Notes under the pieces: generated by a model
What the model saw: only the letters and a program-made list of their open reading frames with translations
Told to the model about the DNA's origin: nothing
Database searches by the model: none
DNA from: Stropharia rugosoannulata
Lineage: Eukaryota; Basidiomycota; Agaricomycetes; Agaricales; Strophariaceae
Length of the DNA: 64,000 nucleotides
Direction: 5' to 3'
Assembly: GCA_028532985.1 (NCBI GenBank)
Contig: JANCIK010000006.1
Span: forward strand, 3,224,001-3,288,000
Translations under genes and position numbers: made by a program
Part shown: one piece after another, positions 13,868 to 23,403 of the stretch
How the letters are laid out: each line of letters opens with the position of its first letter
How positions within the stretch are numbered: the first letter of the stretch is position 1

Positions 13868-14131
13868 TTTATCTCACTCACGTACTCACTGATGCACCTA
13901 CTCACTCTCACTCACGCACCTTCATGCACCACTCACGCACCACTCACGCACCCTCACGCACCTTCACGCACCTTCACGCACCCTCACGCACCCCCACGCA
14001 CCCCCACGCATCACTCACGCATCTTCACTTTCACTCACGCACTTTCACTTTCACTCACGCACCTTCACTTTCACTCACGCATTTGTCACGCATATTCACT
14101 GCCACTCACGCAACCCACGCACTTCTCACGT
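13868..14131. repeat. TCACGCAC(C) minisatellite array, internal
   Basis: This is about 260 bp of imperfect tandem units of CTCACGCAC, CTTCACGCAC and TTTCACTCACGCA, roughly 25 copies. The array is open in one plus-strand frame, reading Thr-His-Ala-Pro-Ser repeats, but I do not treat it as coding because a good splice acceptor (tactttacag) sits at its end, just before unique coding sequence. Similar units occur near both element termini (13320-13445 and 15003-15195) and in copy B. Confidence 0.85.
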
Positions 14132-14142
14132 GTACTTTACAG

Positions 14143-14910
14143 TTAGGAAAATGGCAACATGCAAACGAGGTTGAAACATCTGAGGATATTCTATCAAATC
14201 CTCTTTCAATACCATACTCTGAGCATGTAAATTCTTGCATGTTGCCCTGGCGTGATGTTCTAAGGCGCATTATGACCGCGGAGGAAGTCTCAAGCGACAG
14301 CATATCAGTCAAACAGTGGCTCAAGGACAACAAGAAATCCGAGGACTCTCTGATTCCATATGTCGGCACTTTGTCAGTTACCGAACGTGCTCAGATCGTG
14401 AACTGGTTTGAAGTTCATGTGTGCGACGGTAATAAGGACGCCCGAATGCTGTGGTTTGGTAAATACCCAAGTGCACATGCTCATACGGTCTACATGGCAG
14501 AAATACTCCGCCAAGGCGAGGCTCACCATGGAAAAAGTGACACAGAGCTACTTCAGCTTGCATGGCATCTTCTTCTGAATGATATGTCCAAACGTGCTGG
14601 AGTTGCTGGTAATTGGCAGTGGGGTTTAGATGCCAGAGACCATCAGTACTGGTCGCCTTACCTGGGCCTGCCGTCACATTGGAACCACGGTGACTATCTA
14701 GAAGACGAAAATGAGCTAACGGTAAGTGCTATTGATCTATTCCTCGAGACATTTATTTACCATCCAATAATACTATAGAGAGGGCCATCCTACATTGAGA
14801 ACCCACCGCTTCCGAGTGTTAAAAGTGACACCAGTAAACCTAGACCAAAACCAAAACCTCGCGGACCTGGTCGGGGTACCAAGCGTGGTCGTGCTCGTCG
14901 TGGTATTTAG
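14143..14910 (+). CDS. Unknown protein of the TIR element, 3' exons (5'-partial)
   Basis: Two exons are supported: 14143-14721 (acceptor tttacag) and 14779-14910 (GT-AG intron of 57 bp), together 236 residues to a stop. No start codon can be assigned, because upstream sequence is repeat array; a TATA-like TATATAAG lies at about 13595. Recognisable stretches are SVKQWLKDNKKSEDSLIPYV, ARMLWFGKYPSAHAHTVYM and HHGKSDTELLQLAWHLL. The C-terminus is a basic Pro/Lys then Arg/Gly tail (KPRGPGRGTKRGRARRGI) that may bind nucleic acid. A diverged copy in the inverted element keeps an additional 20-30 residue acidic segment (ILSDIDPDRECLEHLEEEMF) that is deleted here. I do not recognise the family and see no DDE transposase motif, so it may be an accessory or captured gene. 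Confidence 0.5.
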
Positions 14911-15002
14911 TAGTAGGTAGAGTAGCTGAGGGTATTCATTTATATCTAGAAATACATGTTGAAGTGTTTACTGGATACATTGACATATGAATAATCAACT
15001 GA

Positions 15003-15195
15003 AATACCCACTATACCGCTCACACACCATTCACTCACATATTTACCACACATTTACCCTCACGCACCTTCAATAATGGCCCACGCACCTTCACGCATCC
15101 TCACGTACCACTCACGCACTTTCACGCATCGCTCACGCAATTTCACGCATCACTCACGCACTCTCACGCACTCTCACGCACTCACGCACGGCTCA
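15003..15195. repeat. TCACGCAC subterminal array, right end of copy A
   Basis: Repeated CTCACGCAC/TTCACGCAYC units run up to the right terminus at 15214. The same array appears in reverse complement at 18590-18665, next to the inner end of copy B. Confidence 0.8.
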
Positions 15196-15214
15196 CTGCT
15201 TTTTTCCTGTGCCC

Positions 15215-15603
15215 TGGATAGAGCTATTATACCGTTCCGGGGTGACTGCGCGCCTGGTGCATGCATTGAGGTCCTGACGAAGTTCAGGATGGATCTGGTG
15301 AGAATCTTAATCTCCATTTTACAAATATGGACGGGTCGAGGTAGTCCGGTCAGTCATCGATCGGGGCTTGTAACTATCCGTTAAACTGGCACGTTGCGAG
15401 AAATGTAGGGCGTAGAAACAATCAGGCCTTCAGGCAACATGCTACGGTACACATTTAGTATGAGAGTATAGGGTGGGAAATACGCGGCACCATGAGCGGC
15501 ATTGCGTGGGAAATATAGTTGGCATGTTGATAAACAGGGGCTCTACTATGTATGTAGTATGAATGAAACGCCAATGAAATGCTCATATAAAAGTTGAAAA
15601 ATA
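15215..15603. other. Flank of copy A / 3' side of F-box gene
   Basis: No gene is visible. The first nine bases (TGGATAGAG, 15215-15223) are the exact reverse complement of the nine bases just outside the far end of copy B (20043-20051). The rest is presumably 3' untranslated or spacer DNA of the minus-strand F-box gene. Confidence 0.5.
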
Positions 15604-16994
15604 CTAGGCCTCTAATGGCCTATCCACCGACCGAAGCTCTCCAGCCCAACTCCGCACGTCCATGATCTCAGTTACATGAACAGAGAGTTCATCGTCAAAT
15701 ATTATCGTTTCAAAGGAGGTCAGAGCATGCAGGTGGGTGTGTAGGCACGACGCAAAATCCTTGATGACAGCGACACTGCAAAGTTTGAATCCGTATAGTT
15801 TCAAGATCTTGAGGCGTGGAATGGAAGGAACGACGGCATTCAAATAAGCGTCTAGTAGGTTAGGAGCCATATATGCATTTGTTATCTGTGTCTTTTGTGT
15901 GTATTCAACATGCCTATAGCCCTGGTGGATAGTGCACGTAGCTAGTTACTCACTTGGAGCTGTCGTACGTCTATTGTAAGAAACATGACCGCTTGAAGAG
16001 CGCTGTTCAGCCTATTTCTGGCCAGTGAAGTGGGTTCTTCGTGCGATAAGATGATTTTGCGATGGAATGCCTGGCGGTACGGAGTAAATGTGAGATGATG
16101 CGAGCTTTTGAGTGATGACTCTAGCCAATTGAAGAAGCTTGTGTTGTTGACAAATCCCACGAACTCGATGCTTTGCAACAAAAACATCGGCGGAATATTA
16201 GTATCCGGTGCGGTACCGTATGATTGGATAGTGTCGCCAATGAGCCGCAAGTGCCGCAGCTGTGGAAACGAATTCAGGAATGAGTGGTACTGAGGTGGTT
16301 GGGATGGTTCAAAATCCTCTCTGATGCTAATAGTCTGTACAGAAAACATAGAGAGGAAGACGGACACGCTTTCCTGTATTCGGGATGAAGACAGTAAAGA
16401 CTCGCCATTTGAGACTGGGATATATTCACGAGTTTTATACCGGTTTGGAATGTAGATAGACAGATGATTAATCCCTCGGCACTGGCATACAAGCTCATGG
16501 AGCATGCTGAGAAAGTGACTATTCCACTCCGGCTGGGTGTCTAAGTGGTAATCGTTAATTGCTAGCTTACGCACTGTTGAAGAAATCTTTGGAATTAGGC
16601 TTGCAGGAAGAAGATCTAGACGACTATATCCAGGTAAATGGATACCCCTGCACCCATGTATGCTGATTTCTCTGTAGAGTGCTTGCTGACTGGGGATGTT
16701 AAGTGCCCGAAATGAGAGCGAGGCTGATTTAATTGTGCGGTGCTCGAGCTCGTCTCCGATTAGATGTTTCAGTATTTCGGCCCAGAGCTCTGGGGTTAGT
16801 TTTCCCACAGGAGACTCACTTGGGTGGAGAGCGGGAGCTAATCGCATGAAGGAAATCTTGGGGCTGAGAGATGTGAGCAGGATGTTGTAAGACGATTGAC
16901 TGGGACTCATATAAGGCATTTGATACACAGGACGGCAGTGAAGTTGAGCACTCAAGTACTCGGGCCTCAGGTACAGAGATATTTTTGCTGACAT
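15604..16994 (-). CDS. F-box protein (2 exons)
   Basis: Exon 1 is 16994-15954 and exon 2 is 15885-15604, with a 68-bp GT-AG intron between them (donor gtgagt, acceptor acacag), giving 440 aa. The ATG at 16994 is my choice; the frame is open further upstream but without an ATG, and later in-frame ATGs (for example MSPSQSSYN or MRLAPALHP) are possible. The F-box core is GKLTPELWAEILKHLIGDEL at about residues 62-81, followed by SLSFRALNIPSQQALYREI, the usual pattern of the large basidiomycete F-box family. The rest has Leu-rich stretches (FPQLRHLRLIGD, IPRLKILKLYGF) suggesting degenerate leucine-rich repeats. F-box proteins link substrates to SCF ubiquitin ligases; the substrate is unknown. The gene sits exactly between two inverted transposon copies. 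Confidence 0.75.
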
Positions 16995-18573
16995 TATTAT
17001 GTCTGCGATGTAGATGTCCCAGCCTGCACCCCAGTACAAGTTAGGGACAAATCTGATAGGCCGCACAAGCGATCCAACTGAGTCTGATCAACGCGTCTCT
17101 GTCTGCGTGACCTAATATCTACATGGCACCCACCTCTTCCACTAGACTACCATGACCGCAACACAATCTCGCCCACATCTGGCCTACGCGCGTCTGCTCT
17201 GAAACGCCCCCAGATAAATCTTAGGGATTCCTAGCTAGTACCGCGTATTACGCAGTCCTTTAACGTACCAGGCAGGAATGGGGATGTCATCGGAACCTCC
17301 ACTCGCCCGTCATTCTATGTTAGCCCCAGGGCCCAAGTGCTGGCATGGTCCCCAGTCTGACTACCATGGTGTTTGTCTCCTGTCCCTGACTCAGTCTCGT
17401 ACGCATGACTTGAACTTCACAAAGTACAGCATGCATATATTCCTGCTGTCCGATAGGTGGTACATTTATTGGCGTCGATCTCTCACGCATCTTTACTGTA
17501 TCCAACTGCTATTATGAATATACTCAAGTACCCATTGTGCGGAAGAAAACCACATATACATTTAGCGAGCTCCAGTACGCCCATTAGCGGCCGACTCTCC
17601 TTCTTACATGCCATCATTCCACTCTCCCCTGGTCTCCGCTCATCTCTCATCTCTCATCACCCCACTATAACGGTGTATGACCGCCGCGGTAGTCCTAGAT
17701 CGTTTCACCAAACTTGAAAGGCATTTCCTGTCCATCCCTGACCTCCCCTGCACCCTGGATATGTATATGACACCTCACTCGTCACTAGAATTTCTGTGTG
17801 CTCACCAATCCCGCCCCTCCGACCGTGCGTTAGAATTCTTATTTGGCCGCTCACCCTCTCCGCTGTGCCATTACACTCCTGCTGTCACTCTCCATTCATG
17901 TATTTTTCGTTTACCAAATGCGCGCTTTATGTTACACCAGGCGTTGTCGTCCCAACTTCACAAATTAAAGTAAACTTCAGCTTCATCATTGATCGTCAAT
18001 TTGCAAGCGCTCGCTATCGTTGGCTCCCGACTTTGTCCATCCCCCTCCGCAGTTCCCCGGCCTGACGCTCCGACGTTTTCATCCACCTCTTGTTTCCACG
18101 GCCATTCAAATATTCAATTTCCAAATTCCGCCCACCTAATCTGCATGGACTTTGTGACGCTACTTGAAGTACAAACGACACCTCCGGCACTCATCGTACA
18201 CATGCCACTGTTTCCGGTCCCGTCACTACAAGAATTATACCTGACTCGGTACCCAAGAGGCACTCACCCTTAGAAAGCCACTGGCGGCTCGCGAGCCGCC
18301 TCCTCCCTGCTTTCCCGCAAAATGGAAAACATACCATACAGTCCTAAGTCTACAAATTAAACAACGCACACTTGCTCCCCCTCTTCCAGATGTCACTTTT
18401 TCACACTTGACTTCCATGCACGCTCACTTACTGGCCGGGCTTTGAACTGTACACTTACATCATGTTCCCATACGGAGTCGTCACTTTATCACCAACCTTC
18501 ATCCAGGCGTTCTGCTCTTTGAAGCTCTATGACGGGAGATACGTTAACGAAGCTAGTCTGTGTGTAGTACACA
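16995..18573. other. F-box gene upstream region; no gene recognised
   Basis: This 1.6-kb stretch holds the presumed F-box promoter and pyrimidine-rich sequence on the plus strand (about 17280-18270). Open frames of 80-98 codons are present but overlap and match no family I recognise. I found no coherent exon chain. Confidence 0.45.
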
Positions 18574-18811
18574 GGGCACAGGAAAAAAGCAGTGAGCCGT
18601 GCGTGAGTGCGTGAGAGTGCGTGAGTGGTACGTGAGGATGCGTGAAGGTGCGTGAGGGTAAATGTGTGGTAAATATGTGAGTGAATGTGAATGGTGTGTG
18701 GGCGGTATAGTGGGTATCTCAGTTGATTATTCGTATGTCAATGCATCCAGTAAGCACTTCAAAATGTATTTATAGATATACATGAATACCCTTAGCTACT
18801 CTACCTACTAC

Positions 18812-19340
18812 TAAATCCCACGACGAGCACGACTCCCGACCAGGTCCGCGAGGTTTTAGTTTTGGTCTAGGTTTACTGGTGTCACTTTTAACACTAGGAA
18901 GTAGTGGGTTCTCAATGTAGGATGGCCCTCTCTATAGTATTATTAGATGGACAATAAATGTCTCGAGGAATAGATTAATGGCACTTACCATTAGCTCATC
19001 TTCGTCTTCTAGATAGTCACCGTGGTTCCAATGTGATGGCAGGCCCAGGTAAGGCGACTAGTACTGATGGTCTCCGGCATCTAAACCCCAATGCCAATTA
19101 CCAGCAACTCCAGCGCCTTTGGACACCTCAAACATCTCTTCCTCAAGATGTTCAAGGCATTCTCGATCAGGATCAATGTCAGATAGAATCATTGAAATAT
19201 CGTTGAGAAGAAAGTACCATGCGAGCTGAAGTAGCTCTGCGTCACTTTTTCCACGGTGAGCCTCGCCTTGGCGGAGTATTTCTGCCATGTAGACCGTATG
19301 AGCATGTGCACTGAGATATTTACCAAACCACAGCATTCGG
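18812..19340 (-). pseudogene. Decayed copy of the TIR-element gene
   Basis: On the minus strand this repeats the unknown protein of copy A: MLWFGKYLSAHAHTVYMAEI, then ELLQLAWYFLLNDI, the Asp/Glu-rich segment missing from copy A, and GAGVAGNWHWGLDAGDHQY. An in-frame TAG follows GDHQY (about 19058), where copy A reads Trp. The intron and the basic tail can still be traced to about 18812, but the tail is also mutated. The 5' part is lost next to the MITE insertion. Confidence 0.7.
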
Positions 19341-19409
19341 GTGTCCTTTGCTATTGAATTATAATTATGACAATTGAACTTGAGCTTAATTTTCAAACAA
19401 TGAGAGAAG

Positions 19410-19991
19410 TATGGTGAGTTATTTGCACATTTATTCCCACGTCCCCCCCCCTCCTGATCGGAGTGCGCCCCCTCGCTCTCAAAAGACTTCAGTCTCTAAT
19501 TTAACTTCTAATGCCCTGTAATTAGTAGTGATATACAGGAATTTTACTCTATATAGTATAAACTGTATATTATATCCATCTCATGTACCAACAATGCAAT
19601 CATTATATTGCTACTTGACAAAATCAACCTACTATGTTATTCTGAAGGTCTTGTTAATAGTAAAATACTCGTAAATAGCATATTCACCAGTTGAAAGTAA
19701 TATTTCTTTGGCTAATTTAGTCATCTGAGGTTTGACATCTTGAGTGGGAGGGGGGAACAGTCGAGTGAGGGGGGGGAATGCTCGTGGGAAATTGAAATGA
19801 TGGCACTGAATTCAAGAAAATGTGATCGTTTCTGGTCTATTTCTTCGAGTATAACAGTTTGGATAAGTCAGAAAGATGTATACCATTATGTTTAAATGTT
19901 GTACATAAGTTATAATCATAACAAAATAAAATTTCATGTCGTTGTGAGAGGGGGGGGGATGTGGGAATAAATGTGCAAATAACTCACCATA
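19410..19991. mobile_element. 0.58-kb MITE with ~33-bp TIRs, nested in copy B
   Basis: The left end TATGGTGAGTTATTTGCACA continues TTTATTCCCAC and a run of C. The right end is its reverse complement (run of G, GTGGGAATAAATGTGC, AAATAACTCACCATA). The ends lie at a TA on both sides, consistent with a TA target duplication of the Tc1/mariner type. The interior is AT-rich with further short G-runs (19749-19775) and encodes nothing. Confidence 0.8.
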
Positions 19992-20042
19992 CACGCACCA
20001 CTCACGCACTCACGCACGCCTCACTGCTTTTTCCCTCTGCCC

Positions 20043-20738
20043 CTCTATCCAGGCTCTATGTACTCTGTTAAATTTGCTACAGAGAATAGCTTCTTCTGGT
20101 TAATATGTAATTAGGAATGACTTGAGCACGGACCAGACCGACTAACCCAGAGATGCATCGCTCACAAAAGAAAAATGAGCATTTTGTGGCTGTACGAGAC
20201 AAAGAAAGTCAGAAGGCAGTGAGTGCAACGCGTATGATGGATGGACCCACCAGTTATAATTAATTGCAAGAACGATGTGTTTTTGCGCAAGCGTTTGTGG
20301 CATGGAATAGCACGCGGAAAATGGGGCAATTTCGCATGCATGCAGGTTGGTATACACACCAGTCCAGTAGGCGTTGTTATGGGACGGTTTATCAGATTAC
20401 CTTGACTTGAGCTGGAGTTATTACCTTGTATATCAGATGTTACATTTTCTGTGGTTGGATAAACCGAATGAAAATACTAGAAGTGCTTATGCATACTATG
20501 TGTTGTCATGTGTGAGCTAGGACCATATACGCTCCATCGGTTTCCCTTTTAGGTTGCTCTTTTCTCTAGGTACACTTTTGTCCTACCCCACATAAGTAAC
20601 AGTGGCCATCTTGGGAAGAAAGGAAACAAACTTTACTCCTTCCCCACTCGCGCTAGTACGCATATACGAGGTACGCGTCTGGCGAGGTAGATTTCACATT
20701 CACCATAGGCTAACCCGTGCTACAGGTACTGAGTACCC
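20043..20738. other. Spacer and promoter region of the zinc-finger gene
   Basis: No coding region is supported. It begins with CTCTATCCA, the 9-bp outer flank of copy B. The right part must contain the promoter of the plus-strand gene starting at 20739. I see no clear TATA box close to the start. Confidence 0.4.
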
Positions 20739-23000
20739 ATGACAGTTATACCACAGGCTGCCCTGGAGGCACCTTCTGATACAGACGAAGAATCATTCTA
20801 CGAGTTCGACTTAAGCGATTTCTTCGATACATCAACTAATGGCCACATTTCGGATACCCAGGAATCATCCTCATTCAATCTGGGAGCCGTTAACCATATT
20901 CAGGGTACCCGGGAAACGGATGACTACGTTCCTCACCAGAATACTACAGTAGCAAGCGATTCTATACCCGGAGTGCCACTCAATGTCAACCTCTTCCAGC
21001 CTGCAGAGGAGGCAGGCTCCAGTCAGAACGACGAATACTTGGGAGGAGAAGACTACGTTGACCTTGGAGACATTGGAGACTTGTTTCAGGACGAGTATTT
21101 CCGTAACGCGCTGCTCTCGGGAGCGAGCTGGCCATCAACACTTGACTCCCCTCCCTCCATTCAGGTAACTGGACCCTCACCGGCATCCACCACCTTCGCA
21201 CGACAGCCTCACATTGGAATTCATGGAGCGCAGATCAGTGCGGCACTTCTAACGCCCTCCAACTCAGTGGACTCTCATACACACAGCTACATGGACACCA
21301 TCAGAGACACGGCCTCTGTCACCTCATCCAGAGATACCTTGATTCAGACGCAGCCAGATACCAGGCAAGGTACGAATAAGTTATCGCAATGGATTATTCA
21401 AATAGAGACCCCAGAGACGCTGCGTCACCGCTTTCATTCTGAACCACCCGTTCGGGCACTTTCACCGTCGTCTCTTCAAGCTCAAGGTCACAGAAGCCTG
21501 TCCCGTGTCCCATCACCGAGCAATAATAGTGAGCGCACGATTAATGATGCAAAAGCCCAGCACACCCAACCCGGAGAACGCACTTCCACAGCCCGTATAT
21601 CTCCACCTTCAGTCGTCCAGGAGCGCCGTGCTTCGTCAAACCGGAAGGGAAAACGCAAGCGTGATCCAGAACCCGAGCTGCAAAGTAGTCCAGAGCCATT
21701 TATCACCAACCCGCCCATCGTGCCTTCCATGGGCTTCGACGTTCCGGCGCCCTTGCCTGGAATGTCGAATGCGCTCGACGGCGGGTACCAACAAGCCGGG
21801 CCTAGCCATATACGCCCCACTCTTGATCAAAGGCCCGGCAGTTACTCTTTTCAGCATCAGAACCCTCCAGCGAAGCGGCAGCGGACCGGGATTGCGCGTA
21901 ACACGCGTTCCCAGCACCAGGAGGCCCCAGTCGACATCCCCATTGATCCTCAGCTTCTACTTCCCCAGCAAGGGCATACATCTCAATATCATCATGCAAG
22001 GCAGGCTCGGCCAACGCTCACGAATCATCCCATTGCCCAACCCTACCACCAACATCGTCAGATGGGCGAGCTCGTGGGCGGACCGGCATACAACACCCCC
22101 GGCACGTCTGCCATCAACCCGAACTTCGGCGTCCTGATCAATGGCAGTGGACCCACACAGGGTCTCGGCTACTATCCGCAACAGGCATTCGGCAGCGCCT
22201 CTCACTCCAGCGATCCATACTGGTCAGATCAATGGGCCATGTCGAACACCGGTGCTGCATATTCAGGCTCCTACTCGACCCCATCCACCACCGGAAACGC
22301 AGTAGCGTCCAGTTCACGCGTCCGGTTGGATATGCCCGAGCAGGCCAATCGTTGGGAATATGTGGGGGAATTTGCAGATGTTTCTAGAGCAGCAGATGCG
22401 AGAGGCTACCAGATGCCTGGGTATGCTGTCTCAAGCGCGCAGGAATACTATGCGCATGAGCATGGTCATACAGCGGTTACACATGCTTATGCACAGGCAC
22501 GGGGAGTCAATCCGAACGCCACAAACTCTCGGCGCCCACAACAGCGGCCTCACTCGTCCAGAAAAGGCAAGGGAAAGAAGGGCGAGCAACCGCCTATACC
22601 ATCGGAACCCGCAAAAGTAAAGCGAAAACGCCCTCCGCGCGATGCACGCATAGCTAACATACCGAAAACCCGGTGCATAATAGAGTCAGACGAACCCATC
22701 ACATGCAAGTATGACTCATGCAGAATGCAAACAACATATGCGGGAGCGCAGAGCCACATGGAGGATATACACGGGGTGAAACCAAGAAATGTTAAAGGAG
22801 GAGGACGTGAACAATGTTTGAATTGCGAAAAATATCTCAGCCCGTGCTCACTTGGACGGCATATATGCGAGATACACATGCCCCCCTATATTATATGTGG
22901 GGTGCCTGGCTGCCCCTTCAAAAATAAGCGAAGGCACAAGACGACGAAACATTACCTTGATAAACACTATCCTACTAATCCCGAGGATCCTTTCCCTTGA
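20739..23000 (+). CDS. 753-aa protein with three C-terminal C2H2-like zinc fingers
   Basis: This is a single uninterrupted exon from ATG 20739 to TGA 23000. The N-terminal ~120 residues are acidic (SDTDEESFYEFDLSDFFD, GGEDYVDLGDIGDLF), like an activation domain. Residues ~130-640 are Ser/Pro/Gln/His-rich and low-complexity, with basic patches (RKGKRKRDPEPE, SRKGKGKKGEQPP, KVKRKRPPR) that could serve as nuclear localisation signals. From residue 654 come three fingers: CKYDSC...HMEDIH (C-x4-C-x12-H-x4-H), CLNCEKYLSPC...HICEIH (C-x2-C-x11-H-x4-H) and CGVPGCPFKNKRRH...HYLDKH. This layout is common among uncharacterised Agaricomycete proteins. A sequence-specific transcription factor is the likeliest role, but targets are unknown. 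The lack of introns in so long a gene is notable here. Confidence 0.85.
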   Translation: MTVIPQAALEAPSDTDEESFYEFDLSDFFDTSTNGHISDTQESSSFNLGAVNHIQGTRETDDYVPHQNTTVASDSIPGVPLNVNLFQPAEEAGSSQNDEYLGGEDYVDLGDIGDLFQDEYFRNALLSGASWPSTLDSPPSIQVTGPSPASTTFARQPHIGIHGAQISAALLTPSNSVDSHTHSYMDTIRDTASVTSSRDTLIQTQPDTRQGTNKLSQWIIQIETPETLRHRFHSEPPVRALSPSSLQAQGHRSLSRVPSPSNNSERTINDAKAQHTQPGERTSTARISPPSVVQERRASSNRKGKRKRDPEPELQSSPEPFITNPPIVPSMGFDVPAPLPGMSNALDGGYQQAGPSHIRPTLDQRPGSYSFQHQNPPAKRQRTGIARNTRSQHQEAPVDIPIDPQLLLPQQGHTSQYHHARQARPTLTNHPIAQPYHQHRQMGELVGGPAYNTPGTSAINPNFGVLINGSGPTQGLGYYPQQAFGSASHSSDPYWSDQWAMSNTGAAYSGSYSTPSTTGNAVASSSRVRLDMPEQANRWEYVGEFADVSRAADARGYQMPGYAVSSAQEYYAHEHGHTAVTHAYAQARGVNPNATNSRRPQQRPHSSRKGKGKKGEQPPIPSEPAKVKRKRPPRDARIANIPKTRCIIESDEPITCKYDSCRMQTTYAGAQSHMEDIHGVKPRNVKGGGREQCLNCEKYLSPCSLGRHICEIHMPPYIICGVPGCPFKNKRRHKTTKHYLDKHYPTNPEDPFP

Positions 23001-23403
23001 GTAAAATACATTTTAACTCCATTCCCTAACATACCCATTTACCTGTCATGTAAAATCCACTAATCCTGTAACACTAATTATGTATAGCTTAGGATACACT
23101 TAATCATTTAGTTTGTGTGTACATCAGGGATAAATAAAGGCCGCCCAATGTGTCTATGTCAACCTATAAAACATAACACCGCAGTGTAGGTTCCTGTATC
23201 TTAAACAGGGGAAGGTAAAAATGTAATCCTTCGTTTGCGCAAACATGCGTTGATCTCAGCGTCTGTCCCGCCCGAACAACACTCGTGCGTTCACTCGAAA
23301 TGTACTTCTGAGTGAGTATGCTCTTCCTATTGAATACACATGAGAAACAGAGGAATATGTGAATATCAGTGAGTATTTGAAACAGCTTAAGTTTTAGTAC
23401 TAA
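23001..23403. other. AT-rich spacer between convergent genes
   Basis: The 3' ends of the zinc-finger gene (plus) and the PsiD-like pseudogene (minus) face each other here. AATAAA-like sequence (gataaataaagg) at about 23130 could be a poly(A) signal for the plus-strand gene. No gene is seen. Confidence 0.4.

Larger units (their letters stand above)
13309..15214 (+). mobile_element. TIR DNA transposon, copy A, with TCACGCAC subterminal repeats
   Basis: The ends are inverted repeats. The left end starts GGGCAGAGGGAAAAAGCAGT and runs on through GAGGCGTGCGTGAGTGCGTG. The right end reads, on the other strand, GGGCACAGGAAAAAAGCAGT followed by GAGCCGTGCGTGAG. A second copy lies inverted at 18574-20042, which fixes the termini. 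Inside both ends are arrays of a 9-10-bp TCACGCAC unit. A partial gene of unknown family lies at 14143-14910. The 9-bp flank match described in the findings would fit a Mutator-like 9-bp target duplication, but no transposase is recognisable, so the superfamily is unsettled. It is probably non-autonomous. Confidence 0.75.
18574..20042 (-). mobile_element. TIR DNA transposon, copy B (inverted, degraded)
   Basis: This is the same family as 13309-15214 in opposite orientation. Its left end (GGGCACAGGAAAAAAGCAGT...) matches the right end of copy A, and its right end (...CTTTTTCCCTCTGCCC) matches the left end of copy A in reverse complement. The coding relic is at 18812-19340. Compared with copy A it has lost most of the internal repeat array and about 0.4 kb of the sequence that precedes the gene there. 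A MITE is inserted at 19410-19991. Confidence 0.75.

Noticed and set aside
13777..14142. Open frame through the TCACGCAC array (Thr-His-Ala-Pro-Ser repeats)
   Set aside because: The repeat unit lacks stops in this frame by chance; a splice acceptor at its end and loss of the array in copy B argue that it is not coding.
13868..15195. Telomere-like or CRISPR-like repeat
   Set aside because: Units are imperfect, directly adjacent and tied to transposon termini; there are no spacers, and the unit does not match fungal telomere repeats (TTAGGG).
17677..18273. Several 89-98-codon plus-strand frames
   Set aside because: They overlap, have no shared splice pattern and match nothing I recognise in this pyrimidine-rich spacer.
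21488..22205. Frames opposite or offset to the 753-aa zinc-finger gene
   Set aside because: They are shadows of a long real exon with family features.
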